DNA of 34,749 bases from Lachnospiraceae bacterium (GCA_902363675.1 CABJAV010000028.1:1-34749), one strand, 5' to 3'. Counted from the stretch's first letter, positions 7,049-14,286 are shown. Made by a program: numbers and translations. Notes: a model not told the origin generated them from the sequence alone.

Positions 7049-7906
7049 CTATCTGCTCAGATGGATCCGGATGCCTTTGTACTCATAGGTGCCGTCCTCT
7101 GACTCATTTTCCATGTCATCGAGGATATTTACGACAAACTCCCTGAGCCCGGTCTGGTACTCATATTCCAGAGCTTTTGCGGCTTCCGGTGTAATAAATC
7201 CCATTGCGGAACTTTCCACAAAATCCGGTTCCAGTTCCAGAGGAAATGCTTCCTCTCCATCCAGCATATCGTACAATTCTGCCACATCCTGTTTCGTCAG
7301 TCCCCACGGAAAAGACTTTTTCTTTAAGACAATCCCGAATTTTCTCAATTCTTCCAAGGTTTCCGCAGTGTTTTCGTTGCCAATCAGAATTTCGTTATCC
7401 TTTATGGTAACTTTTGATAAATCAAGGTAAAACGCAGGGGCGATAACACAGGATTTCTCCTGGTTACAGTAGCTTTTGAGGTAATAATCCTTTGCTCCGG
7501 CACACGGACTGATATACAAGGCAGCTTTCCCGCGGACAACTCCGAGCCAGACGTAATCCATTGCTCTTTCTGCCAAGGTGACAAGTGCCTTCCGCCATAC
7601 CTTATTTGTGCCAGCAACATATCCGGCAGGGAAGTATAAGCCCTCTTCCCGGGCGGAATACTTCTTTTCCACACCCTTGATTCTCTCATACAATTTCCGG
7701 GTCTTCTCATCGTAGTCGTTAATACTTGAGATATCACTGCTGTAATACTGGCTATTGCCATATTCTTCCATTTTGTATCCCGGCCACGGGCCTGATGTGA
7801 TCCCGAGGGATTGCAAAATTACTCCATTACTGTTATCACATAAAACAGCGATCCAGTCATATCCCGCAAATCTGTACTCTTTGCCCAATTCAATCTTCTT
7901 ACTCAT
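7049..7906 (-). CDS. DUF6273-like protein
   Basis: A 285-aa protein with GAAAGGAG before ATG 7906. The N-terminal 100 residues are paralogous to the partial gene at 1-313 (YRFAGYDWIAVL, GPWPGYKM and KTRKLYERIKGVE align). The middle has DYVWLGVVRGKAALYISPC and the end of the domain reads CVIAPAFYLDLSKV. Both resemble the W-x-R and PAFxLDLSxV elements of DUF6273-type domains, which are common in gut Firmicutes and have no settled function. The last 90 residues (WGLTKQDVAELYDMLDGEE onward) are acidic and unassigned. It is a single-gene unit with class-1 promoter 7945-7953 and a strong terminator. There is no signal peptide, so it is likely cytoplasmic. Confidence 0.7.
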   Translation of the reverse strand: MSKKIELGKEYRFAGYDWIAVLCDNSNGVILQSLGITSGPWPGYKMEEYGNSQYYSSDISSINDYDEKTRKLYERIKGVEKKYSAREEGLYFPAGYVAGTNKVWRKALVTLAERAMDYVWLGVVRGKAALYISPCAGAKDYYLKSYCNQEKSCVIAPAFYLDLSKVTIKDNEILIGNENTAETLEELRKFGIVLKKKSFPWGLTKQDVAELYDMLDGEEAFPLELEPDFVESSAMGFITPEAAKALEYEYQTGLREFVVNILDDMENESEDGTYEYKGIRIHLSR

Positions 7907-7944
7907 TTCATTTCTCCTTTCGATGCATCAATATTTACGTCAGG

Positions 7945-7953
7945 AATATGAAA
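7945..7953 (-). promoter_or_regulatory. Class-1 promoter-like site TTTCATATT
   Basis: An exact TTTCATATT, 39 bp upstream of ATG 7906. Downstream CCTGACGTAAAT resembles the shared GRTGTAAA. GAAAGGAG follows. Confidence 0.65.
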
Positions 7954-8155
7954 CAAAAAAAGATACGACCGAGAAGCCGTGCTTTTAACCTATCTTATAA
8001 GGTTTCAAAAGAAAAAAGGAAAAAATAATGAGCAAACTGAAAAATATTTGCAGATGAAACACGGTTTTCCTTTGCTTTCTGCACCGAAAAGGTATATATT
8101 AATTTTGCAGGGCATTGGTTTTTAAATGCCAAAATAAACAAAACTTATAACACAG
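7954..8155. other. Intergenic, no feature recognised
   Basis: About 200 bp of A/T-rich sequence between the class-1 site at 7945-7953 and the terminator of the next mini-gene. A nine-codon frame near 8028 follows an AAAGGA but is too short to support. Confidence 0.4.
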
Positions 8156-8190
8156 AAAAGACGGTCTCTGCGAGCCGTCCTTTTCTTTTT
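8156..8190 (-). terminator. Terminator of the 48-aa mini-gene
   Basis: AAAAGACGG (8156-8164) pairs with CCGTCCTTTT (8175-8184, one bulge). It is symmetrical enough to act in either direction and starts 7 bp past the stop. Confidence 0.65.
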
Positions 8191-8196
8191 CAAAGA

Positions 8197-8343
8197 TTAT
8201 GCAAGATATTCCGGGTAAAAATCGTAAAGGTAATCTCCGAAATCCCCGGACATATTCTGATCGGCTTTCTCTTTTTGCCAGCTCCTACCCTCTTCCGTTT
8301 TCAGGAAATTGTTAAATTCTGTCTTGATTTCTTTTGTGTTCAT
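8197..8343 (-). CDS. Mini-protein, 48 aa
   Basis: Starts at ATG 8343 after a GGAG ribosome site (GAGCGGAGAAAAAT). The sequence begins MNTKEIKTEFNNFLKTEEGR, has a charged middle (SWQKEKADQNMSGDF), and ends GDYLYDFYPEYLA. It is acidic and aromatic-rich at the C-terminus, with no Cys and no membrane segment. It has its own terminator (8156-8190) and a divergent class-1-like site upstream (8367-8375), so it looks like an independent transcription unit. The function is unknown. Confidence 0.6.
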   Translation of the reverse strand: MNTKEIKTEFNNFLKTEEGRSWQKEKADQNMSGDFGDYLYDFYPEYLA

Positions 8344-8366
8344 ATTTTTCTCCGCTCCATCTATTC

Positions 8367-8375
8367 AATATACGA
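8367..8375 (-). promoter_or_regulatory. Divergent class-1-like site (TCGTATATT)
   Basis: Minus strand TCGTATATTGAATAGATGG, 24 bp upstream of ATG 8343. It keeps ATATT and the downstream GATG but not TTTC. This is the weakest member of the set. Confidence 0.35.
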
Positions 8376-8400
8376 GATGAATTGTGCAAAGCCGCACTTT

Positions 8401-8544
8401 CTACGCAACAAATACAAGCCCCTCGTTGTGTCTTATGATCCGGCATTTCTTTGCCGGGTAGTTTGTTTTCTTATCCCCGTACGCACGAAGATACTGGCCG
8501 TTTGATAACTGTCCAGACAGTACATAGTATTCACCGAAGAATAT
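8401..8544 (-). CDS. Mini-ORF, 47 aa, possible ATA start
   Basis: A frame reading FFGEYYVLSGQLSNGQYLR, then AYGDKKTNYPAKKCRIIRHN, then EGLVFVA and TAG (8401-8403). It looks like real coding sequence, but the frame has no ATG, GTG or TTG after the preceding in-frame stop. The best start is ATA at 8542-8544. It sits one base after the TAA of the 54-aa gene and 5 bp after AGAGGGG, a good ribosome site. This would be re-initiation on a rare start codon. The alternative is a start elsewhere restored by a frameshift. No family is recognised. Confidence 0.4.
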   Translation of the reverse strand: MFFGEYYVLSGQLSNGQYLRAYGDKKTNYPAKKCRIIRHNEGLVFVA

Positions 8545-8545
8545 T

Positions 8546-8710
8546 TTAACCCCTCTTTTTGTTATATATGCTATTTTTCTTACAGTAACTTAAAGTGCAA
8601 TGACCTGATGTACTAAGAAACAATGTTTTACGAGCAGGCTTCCAATATTTGCAACCAAAACACTGTCCCGTAGGCTGTGTAATGTTGTTCCCGCAACCTA
8701 TGTGTGACAT
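8546..8710 (-). CDS. Cys-rich mini-protein, 54 aa
   Basis: ATG 8710 follows GGGAGGT. The sequence begins MSHIGCGNNITQPTGQCFGC, then KYWKPARKTLFLSTSGHC, and ends KKNSIYNKKRG. Five cysteines (C6, C17, C20, C38, C43), including CxxC and C-x4-C, with H37 suggest a small zinc-binding knuckle. It is basic at the C-terminus and might bind nucleic acid. The class-1 promoter at 8750-8758 serves it, and it is tightly followed by the 47-aa frame. No family is recognised. Confidence 0.6.
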   Translation of the reverse strand: MSHIGCGNNITQPTGQCFGCKYWKPARKTLFLSTSGHCTLSYCKKNSIYNKKRG

Positions 8711-8749
8711 TCTTTTGTACCTCCCATCCTATGTTTTCTTTACATCTTT

Positions 8750-8758
8750 AATATGCAA
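8750..8758 (-). promoter_or_regulatory. Class-1 promoter-like site TTGCATATT
   Basis: TTGCATATTAAAGATGTAAAG, 40 bp upstream of ATG 8710. An ATGT/ACAT leader stem precedes GGGAGG. This site shows the shared downstream GATGTAAA well. Confidence 0.65.
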
Positions 8759-8830
8759 CAACGAATTATGCACGATGCTTATTTCCAATTTTCAAAAACA
8801 AAAAAAATTACAAAAAATTACTATTTCCCT

Positions 8831-8860
8831 TTGACGAATTACAAAATGGCTCAATATACA
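8831..8860 (+). promoter_or_regulatory. Class-2 promoter of the SPFH unit
   Basis: TTGACG 8831-8836, 18-bp spacer ending AAATGGCTCAA, and TATACA 8855-8860. Long A-tracts lie upstream. The transcript has an untranslated leader of about 125 nt before the ATG at 8992. Confidence 0.75.
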
Positions 8861-8991
8861 AGATGAGACGAAAATATTCGCTTTCAGACAAAAAATTCAT
8901 ACAAAAGAGAGAGGGGGAGATCTAATACCAGAGGCAAGAAGTCCGACATCTTATCTGCTTTAACACTTTAACAGGGAAGGAGGATACCTGT

Positions 8992-9153
8992 ATGCCAGTA
9001 TTTACGATATTGGTTATTTTGGCAGCTATTCTTTTATGGCTGCTGTTATCGCCACTCTTTTCAAAAATTGGCGGTAATGTAATTGAAAAAATTAGAAATA
9101 TTTTTCAAAGTGAAGAGAGAAAGGAAAACGAAGATGTCGAAAAAAGAAAATAA
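8992..9153 (+). CDS. Mini membrane protein, 53 aa
   Basis: ATG 8992 follows GGAAGGAGG. The sequence begins MPVFTILVILAAILLWLLLS, giving one membrane helix at about residues 4-23, followed by a charged tail (KIRNIFQSEERKENEDVEKRK). It overlaps the start of the SPFH gene by 20 bp, so the two are probably translationally coupled and may act together at the membrane. Size and layout suggest a small partner of the SPFH protein. This is inferred from context only. Confidence 0.65.
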   Translation: MPVFTILVILAAILLWLLLSPLFSKIGGNVIEKIRNIFQSEERKENEDVEKRK

Positions 9154-10033
9154 TACCAACTCATGGATCGTTGGTGCAGTCATTGTTGCAGTAATTGTGA
9201 TCATCGGATTAGTCATCCTGTCAATGTCCATCACAAAAGTTCCCGCCGGATATGTTGGTGTCAAGTACAATATGAACGGCGGTGTTGAAGGGGATGTATT
9301 GGATCAGGGATGGCATTTTAAATCTCCGACCGTTAAGGTAACGCTGTATACGGTTGGTATCGAACAGAGTTACCTTACTTCCGGAAAGAATGGGGATTCA
9401 CCGGATAACGACAGTTTCTCTGCGTCCTCATCTGAGGGAAAATCCATCCAGATTGATCTGACTTACACGTACAATTACCAGCACGATAAGGTCAGCGAAG
9501 TATTTACAAAGTTCAAAGGACAGTCAGGAAAGACTGTACGGGACAGCTTCATAAAACCAAACATCATCAGCTGGACCAAGGAAGTCATCGCACGCTACAA
9601 GGTCTCTGATGTTCTTGGTGAAAAAAGGGCGGATGTTAATGCAGCGTTAACAAAATACCTTGCAGACAAGTTCGACCCATATGGAATTTCCATTTCGAAT
9701 GTTTCCATGATCAATGCGAGCGTGGACAAGGAAACCCAGAAGGCAATCAACTCTAAGATCCAGGCACAGCAGAAAGCTGAAACACAGGCAATCAAGAATC
9801 AGACTGCAATCGACAAGGCAGAAGCGGACGCAAAGGTTAAGAAAACCAAAGCACAGGCGGATGCCGATGCAAGACTCATTGAAGCAAAGGCCGAAGCAGA
9901 AGCCAATAAGAAATTAAGTTCTTCCATTACAAACGAACTGATCCGCATGAAAGAAGCAGAAGCCCGTTACAAACATGGATGGGTTACCGTCCAGGGTGCA
10001 GATGCTGTTGTCAAGGATGATAGCGAAAAGTAA
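9134..10033 (+). CDS. SPFH/Band-7 (prohibitin-like) membrane protein
   Basis: A 299-aa protein. I chose ATG 9134 (MSKKENNTNSWIVGAVIVAV) because an AGGAAAACGA site precedes it; an earlier in-frame ATG at 9083 lies inside the mini-gene and has no site. A membrane helix at about 12-31 is followed by VPAGYVGVKYNMNGGVEGDV, then SIQIDLTYTYNYQ. A long Ala/Lys/Glu coiled-coil (KAETQAIKNQTAIDKAEADA onward) is typical of stomatin/prohibitin proteins. These form ring-like scaffolds in membranes and affect proteases or membrane domains. It is driven by the class-2 promoter at 8831. Its role on a mobile element is unknown; stabilising a transfer or segregation complex at the membrane is only a guess. Confidence 0.9.
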   Translation: MSKKENNTNSWIVGAVIVAVIVIIGLVILSMSITKVPAGYVGVKYNMNGGVEGDVLDQGWHFKSPTVKVTLYTVGIEQSYLTSGKNGDSPDNDSFSASSSEGKSIQIDLTYTYNYQHDKVSEVFTKFKGQSGKTVRDSFIKPNIISWTKEVIARYKVSDVLGEKRADVNAALTKYLADKFDPYGISISNVSMINASVDKETQKAINSKIQAQQKAETQAIKNQTAIDKAEADAKVKKTKAQADADARLIEAKAEAEANKKLSSSITNELIRMKEAEARYKHGWVTVQGADAVVKDDSEK

Positions 10034-10179
10034 TGCACAAAAAAGTCGCACCCCTTATGGGGTGCGTGGATACCATATATAGCGATATTAACCGTGGTTT
10101 CAAGATCCATTCGGGAAGGTTCTGAGAAAAAGGGGCACTCTCTTTGGAACTCCTGTATTTTCTCCCATCTTTCTCTCAT
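9967..10179 (-). CDS. Possible small gene overlapping the 3' end of the SPFH gene
   Basis: A 70-codon frame beginning MRERWEKIQEFQRECPFFSE. Its ATG overlaps the stop of the 36-aa gene (ATGA), as in coupled genes, with CGGAG close upstream. Evidence against it is that codons 36-48 coincide with a perfect terminator hairpin (10039-10066) and the last 20 codons are antisense to the SPFH gene. The first about 36 codons may be genuine, with the rest being run-on or a decayed end. Confidence 0.25.
   Translation of the reverse strand: MRERWEKIQEFQRECPFFSEPSRMDLETTVNIAIYGIHAPHKGCDFFVHYFSLSSLTTASAPWTVTHPCL
10039..10066 (-). terminator. Terminator with perfect 8-bp stem
   Basis: CGCACCCC and GGGGTGCG enclose a 4-nt loop (10047-10066), followed on the minus strand by ACTTTTTT. 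Its orientation fits the end of the leftward ParM unit. On the plus strand it lies just after the SPFH stop but lacks a T-tract. Confidence 0.75.
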
Positions 10180-10286
10180 TTCTCCGGCAGACCCACAGCC
10201 TTTCCAAAGTTAACGGAGGGAAACGGGGCATACCGCCCAACCTCTTCCCGGTACCACAAATTGTTCGTATGCCAATACGTACGCAT
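10176..10286 (-). CDS. Mini-protein, 36 aa
   Basis: ATG 10286 follows AAAGGAC with good spacing. The sequence is MRTYWHTNNLWYREEVGRYA followed by PFPSVNFGKAVGLPEK. It is aromatic- and Arg-rich, with no family recognised. It starts 21 bp after the stop of the DUF2130 fusion gene, and its stop overlaps the next possible ATG (ATGA). This suggests it is the tail of the ParM operon. An overlapping 29-codon frame from 10299 has a poorer ribosome site. Confidence 0.45.
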   Translation of the reverse strand: MRTYWHTNNLWYREEVGRYAPFPSVNFGKAVGLPEK

Positions 10287-10306
10287 GATGTCCTTTCATA
10301 TTCCTG

Positions 10307-11725
10307 CTATTCTTCTTCTCTCTTCTTAATCTCCTCAAACATTGCCTGCATGGTCGGGTTGTCCTTGGTAAGCTTCTTGATGCTGATGTCGTCCACCTTA
10401 TTGTTGGCGATCCGAAGCTGGTTGTCAGACCCCTGCAGTTCCCGCTTGACTTTCTGCAGATGATCGATCGTCTTGTCAATCTCATCAATTGCCTTGTCAA
10501 AATGAGTATGGGCGATATCGTAGTTGCGTCCGAAATTGTCCTTGAAATTCATCAGGTTTTCCTCGAAATTCGAGATGTCGATATTCTGGCTGCGGACTAC
10601 AGCCAGCTCCTGCTTGTATGAAAGCGCGTTCATGGCTGCATTTCTTAACAGTGTGATGATTGGGATAAAACACTGCGGGCGGACAACGTACATCTTATCG
10701 TATTTGTAAGATACATCCACGATGCCTGCGTTGAACAACTCGCTGTCGCTTTCCAGCATGGACACAAGTACAGCATATTCACAGTTCTTCTCCCGGCGGT
10801 CTTTTTCCAGTTCCTTGTAAAAGTCCTCGTTTTTGTGCTTTGTGGCCGTCTCATCCATCTCGTTTTTCATCTCGAACATGATCGAAATAATCTCCACGCC
10901 ATTCGCATCGGTTTCCCGGTAGATGTAGTCTCCCTTGCTTCCGGTTCTTGCATCGTTGTCTTTCTCAAAATATGCATTCCGGAATGCCGTGGCTCTTAAC
11001 TGGTTGAACTGGATCTCGCAGTGCTGTTCCAGTGTCTCCCCGACCATCTTTGTTGACATTTTTGTCTTAAGGTCTTTGTAGTAGGCGATCTGCTCGTCCT
11101 TCTGCTCAAGTAGGATTTTCTCCCTGTCTTTTTCCTGTGTCAGCTGGGTCTCAAGGTCCTTCTTCTCATCTTCAACTTTCTTGACAGCTTCCATGACGGC
11201 AATTGTCTTTTTGTCCTCGCTGCTGTCAAGCTTTGCCTGCAGTTTCTGGTTCTTTTCCTCTTCTTTCTTAAGCTGTTCCCTTAATTTCTCGATTTCTTTC
11301 TTATTTCCTGCTGCCTCTTCAGGGGCTTCCAGATAATCTTCCTCAGCATTAAAGATTAAGTCTTTTCTATCCTTATAGGCCTCAAGCGGTTCGTTGTTTA
11401 GATATTTCCGAAAAAGGGCTTTCAGAAAAGCGCCCCTATATCCTTCTCTTATTGTTTTAAGTGCCGAGATTGCATCCGCATCCTGTTCCACGGTTAAATA
11501 GATATGCATCTGTACAATTTTCGGGACATATCCTTTCCGGATATCTTCATCCCCTGGATGATTGATGCGGTAATCCTTGCCCTCAGCATATGCTTTTAAA
11601 GCATTTTTCATATGTCTCTGGAATTTAAAATCTTTTGTCCGGTAAAGACCGACAAGATCCATATCATGTTGCCGGTACAGTCTTACAGTGATCTGCATTG
11701 GTGTATCTTTTTTTTGGTTTGGCAT
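10307..11725 (-). CDS. ParR-like N-terminal domain fused to DUF2130
   Basis: A 472-aa protein with three parts. Residues 10-110 (QITVRLYRQHDMDLVGLYRT, MKNALKAYAEG, IREGYRGAFLKALFRKYL) resemble the DNA-binding, adaptor-type proteins encoded next to ParM actins (ParR-like); this is a resemblance, not a firm match. Residues 140-225 are a Lys/Glu coiled coil. Residues 225-472 are a DUF2130 domain, with SKGD (D266) and FEMKNE (E285, K287) matching a D...ExK pattern as in PD-(D/E)XK nucleases. DUF2130 proteins normally have a different N-terminus, so the fusion is notable. It is third in the operon after the ParM-like and HD-GYP genes (39-bp gap), with AAGGAGGA at the start. Likely partner: the ParM-like filament. 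Confidence 0.7.
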   Translation of the reverse strand: MPNQKKDTPMQITVRLYRQHDMDLVGLYRTKDFKFQRHMKNALKAYAEGKDYRINHPGDEDIRKGYVPKIVQMHIYLTVEQDADAISALKTIREGYRGAFLKALFRKYLNNEPLEAYKDRKDLIFNAEEDYLEAPEEAAGNKKEIEKLREQLKKEEEKNQKLQAKLDSSEDKKTIAVMEAVKKVEDEKKDLETQLTQEKDREKILLEQKDEQIAYYKDLKTKMSTKMVGETLEQHCEIQFNQLRATAFRNAYFEKDNDARTGSKGDYIYRETDANGVEIISIMFEMKNEMDETATKHKNEDFYKELEKDRREKNCEYAVLVSMLESDSELFNAGIVDVSYKYDKMYVVRPQCFIPIITLLRNAAMNALSYKQELAVVRSQNIDISNFEENLMNFKDNFGRNYDIAHTHFDKAIDEIDKTIDHLQKVKRELQGSDNQLRIANNKVDDISIKKLTKDNPTMQAMFEEIKKREEE

Positions 11726-11764
11726 CAGTTTCCTCCTTCCCTGCGTTATAAAATGGACGGATAT

Positions 11765-12370
11765 TTAAAATCCTTCAAACAAAATGCTGTCTGCCAGAAC
11801 CTGTAGGATTTCCGGTTTTAATTCATGGCTCTGGCACATAAAACCGTACACTTCATAAAGATTTCTTCCCTCGTGATAAACTCTCGGTTCTGTCATGGCG
11901 CAGAACATATCTGCAACCGTTATAATCTCTTCTTGAACTGTCTTCTCGGAAGTCCCATACGGGTATCCTTTTCCGGTTATCTTTTCGTGGTGCTTTAGAA
12001 CCATCTGACAGATCTCTTCGTCTTTATACGCATTCTTCAAAATAGCATAGCCGGCTGTGGGATGTTTTTTTATGATAGAAAATTCATCCACTGATAAAGG
12101 CTCTTTTTTATAAAGGATATCTTTAGAAATTCTGGTTTTCCCGATATCGTGTAAAAGTCCCGCGATGCAGATTTTGTGAATTGCAGTTTCGCTACATTCC
12201 CTGGTTATTGCCATCTGCGTTGCAAGCTTGCACACCTCGATAGAGTGGATATACAACTTTTCATCAATTATCATCTTTGTAAATGTTTCCCTAATTGGAA
12301 GTTTTCCCCAGATATCGTCAAACGCAGACACGAGATATTTCTCCACCAGTAATACGTCTTTAAACCTCAT
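11765..12370 (-). CDS. HD-GYP domain phosphohydrolase
   Basis: A 201-aa single-domain protein with the ordered HD-GYP residues: H42, HDIGK (74-78), HPTAGY (103-108), HHEKITGKGYPYG (127-139) and D154 (ADMF). HD-GYP enzymes usually hydrolyse cyclic di-GMP or related nucleotides. No sensory domain is attached, and the family usually has one, so this is a minimal catalytic unit. It lies 22 bp after the ParM-like gene and before the ParR-like/DUF2130 gene, a placement that ties nucleotide signalling to segregation. The substrate cannot be read from sequence. Confidence 0.85.
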   Translation of the reverse strand: MRFKDVLLVEKYLVSAFDDIWGKLPIRETFTKMIIDEKLYIHSIEVCKLATQMAITRECSETAIHKICIAGLLHDIGKTRISKDILYKKEPLSVDEFSIIKKHPTAGYAILKNAYKDEEICQMVLKHHEKITGKGYPYGTSEKTVQEEIITVADMFCAMTEPRVYHEGRNLYEVYGFMCQSHELKPEILQVLADSILFEGF

Positions 12371-12392
12371 AATGTAAAATACCTCTTATTGC

Positions 12393-13517
12393 CTAGTTAT
12401 TCTGGAGCTGTGCCATATAATAACCTCTGGCATTTGAATAGATTCCCAGAAGACCGGAACCATAATTCCCTTCCAATACCTGCAGATTCTTAAGGAACTT
12501 TGTCCGCTCGCAAAAATAATCGTACCATGCCGCGCCTGTTCCTCCGGACATAATCAGAAACTGCGCACTTGCAAGATCATTCTTGATATAATCAAACGCT
12601 TCTTCCCTTACCATTTCATTCGCCTGCTCAATGTATTTATTGACCGGATACTCATTCGTTTTTAGTGCAATACGGTCAATTTTCTGGAACATGCCTGTTT
12701 CTAGGCAGTTTTGCATAGCCGGGATGGAAATACTCACGTTAAAATCCTTTTCAATCATGTCCCTTGCTTCACTAAATACCCGTTTCATTCCAAGCTGTGG
12801 CTCCGTGTCGGAAACACTCTGACGGCCACGATTCTTGATAATAAATTTATCGAGGGTTCCAAAACCGCCGTCAAAAATGATGATATTGGATTTCATAAAC
12901 TGCCCAAGTCTTTGCGTTGGCTTTCCGTCTGGTCCAAACACAACCGAATAATAGGTTCCCATTGGCTGGCGCATGACATCCACATTGTCATGGCGGAGAG
13001 TATAGTGAAATCTCCGGCTTTCGTTGCCGATTGTAAGCTTGTAAATATGTTCTCCTTCAAGAACTGAACGGATCAGCGGTTCATCCTCGCGCAAATATGC
13101 AGGCGGAAGCCCTGTCTGGATTACGACATCCGTCCCATCCGTTTTGGTATCCCACAGTGCCATTCCGATAGAAGTATGTACAAGAACCAGATACTCGGCA
13201 CTCAGGTAGTGGTTTCTGTCTAACATCGCGGATTCATCGACCACGCTTCCGGACTCAAGGGATTCAATCGCGGCTTTCCCAACGAAGTATTTCTTTTTCG
13301 TCTTAAGGTTTTCGTACACGATATCTCCATCGTGCAGGGAACCAAATAAATCTTCTGTAATCGGAGCAGAAAAATTCGGAATACAGAAATATCCGTTCTC
13401 ATAGAATCCTTTCGCCCCTGAATATCCAAGGTCGAGACCGATGATATGTTTCCCTTCTTTCTTCGGGTTATCAGCCTTTTTCCATTCTGCTCTTGTCGCA
13501 AAACTTTTAGTCTCCAT
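12393..13517 (-). CDS. parM: ParM/StbA-like actin-family ATPase
   Basis: A 374-aa protein. I chose ATG 13517 (METKSFATRAEWKK) because AAGAAAGGGG lies 6 bp upstream; a longer frame would include the promoter leader. Actin-fold motifs are in order: phosphate-1 IIGLDLGYSGAKG (25-37), phosphate-2 IIIFDGGFGTLDKF, and adenosine motif FLIMSGGTGAAWYDYF near the C-terminus. ParM-type proteins form filaments that push apart plasmid copies held by a ParR-type adaptor on parC. Here the likely adaptor is the N-terminal domain of the third gene. It is the first gene of the operon, with the class-1 site at 13597-13605. A strong leader hairpin, GATAGTACC/GGTGGTATC, precedes it and could also be part of a control site. 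Confidence 0.85.
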   Translation of the reverse strand: METKSFATRAEWKKADNPKKEGKHIIGLDLGYSGAKGFYENGYFCIPNFSAPITEDLFGSLHDGDIVYENLKTKKKYFVGKAAIESLESGSVVDESAMLDRNHYLSAEYLVLVHTSIGMALWDTKTDGTDVVIQTGLPPAYLREDEPLIRSVLEGEHIYKLTIGNESRRFHYTLRHDNVDVMRQPMGTYYSVVFGPDGKPTQRLGQFMKSNIIIFDGGFGTLDKFIIKNRGRQSVSDTEPQLGMKRVFSEARDMIEKDFNVSISIPAMQNCLETGMFQKIDRIALKTNEYPVNKYIEQANEMVREEAFDYIKNDLASAQFLIMSGGTGAAWYDYFCERTKFLKNLQVLEGNYGSGLLGIYSNARGYYMAQLQNN

Positions 13518-13596
13518 AAAATTCCCCTTTCTTTGGGTGTATTTTGTTTCTATTTCTTTTTTTTGAATTTGATACCACCTTACTGGTACTATCAAT

Positions 13597-13605
13597 AATA
13601 TGAAA
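13597..13605 (-). promoter_or_regulatory. Class-1 promoter-like site of the ParM operon
   Basis: An exact TTTCATATT, 79 bp upstream of the chosen ATG. After 3 bp comes GATAGTACC-AGTAA-GGTGGTATC, a 9-bp stem with one mismatch. It starts directly after the terminator of the upstream gene. Confidence 0.7.
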
Positions 13606-13623
13606 CAGCGTTTTTGCAGCCAT

Positions 13624-13652
13624 AAAAAAAACAGGCACCTTTACGGCACCCG
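13624..13652 (-). terminator. Terminator of the 13658-14236 gene
   Basis: On the minus strand CGGGTGCC pairs with GGTGCCTG using G-U pairs, followed by T8. The pairing works only in minus-strand RNA, which fixes the direction. Confidence 0.8.
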
Positions 13653-13657
13653 TTTTT

Positions 13658-14236
13658 TCATTTCTGTTGACCACTCTGTTTCTCCTTGCCTCGAAGGAGT
13701 CTTACGTACCCGTTTGCAAGTGGAATCATGTCTTTCGTTGAACTGCAGACACTTTTAAAGGCGATCATCAATTTATCGCCGGCAACCTCTTCCGGTGTTT
13801 TCCCACACATATTGATGAGAACTAATCTCTGCTCGTCATCCGTAAGATACGGATGGATTGCAACCGCAATCTCAACAGGACCGATTTCAGCGATTCGTTT
13901 ATTGCTTTTTACAATCTCCAGCAGTTCTTCATAACTATACTTTGCATTTTGTCCCGTAGGCGGAACAGCTGCTTCATCCGCTACTTTCTCCTGTGTTCCG
14001 GCATCTGCATTTTCTTCCTTTCTTTCCTCCTGTTCCTGCGCAACAGTCTTTTGAGCATCCGGTTTTCTTTCCGGTACAGAAGTTTCTTCCTGTTTGACAG
14101 GATTTAACCCGGTTAAATCTTTGATCCCGGCGCCCATCAGCTTCATAATCATTGCTGTTGTTTCTTCCGTTGGGTTATCAATCACCAGAGTCAGCCGTTT
14201 TTCCTCCTGATATAAGCTATATTTTGTATTTGTCAT
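13658..14236 (-). CDS. Hypothetical protein, 192 aa, two domains
   Basis: The N-terminal about 45 residues (MTNTKYSLYQEEKRLTLVID onward) form a short beta/alpha unit. A long Glu/Lys/Gln linker follows (45-95), then a helical C-terminal domain (YSYEELLEIVKSNKRIAEIG, then AVAIHPYLTDDEQRLVLINM). GAAAGGAG precedes ATG 14236. It lies immediately upstream of the ParM operon but is separated from it by a terminator and promoter. An accessory role in segregation is possible but unsupported. No family is recognised. Confidence 0.65.
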   Translation of the reverse strand: MTNTKYSLYQEEKRLTLVIDNPTEETTAMIMKLMGAGIKDLTGLNPVKQEETSVPERKPDAQKTVAQEQEERKEENADAGTQEKVADEAAVPPTGQNAKYSYEELLEIVKSNKRIAEIGPVEIAVAIHPYLTDDEQRLVLINMCGKTPEEVAGDKLMIAFKSVCSSTKDMIPLANGYVRLLRGKEKQSGQQK

Positions 14237-14277
14237 GGTTTCTTTCTCCTTTCGGTAATGTTTTTGTTTACATTACC

Positions 14278-14286
14278 AATATGAAA
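14278..14286 (-). promoter_or_regulatory. Class-1 promoter-like site TTTCATATT
   Basis: An exact match, 42 bp upstream of ATG 14236. It is followed at once by GGTAATG-TAAACAAAAA-CATTACC (perfect 7-bp stem) and then GAAAGGAG. Confidence 0.7.

Noticed and set aside
10210..10299. 29-codon leftward frame overlapping the 36-aa mini-gene
   Set aside because: The other frame has the better-spaced ribosome site and an ATGA junction with the next frame.
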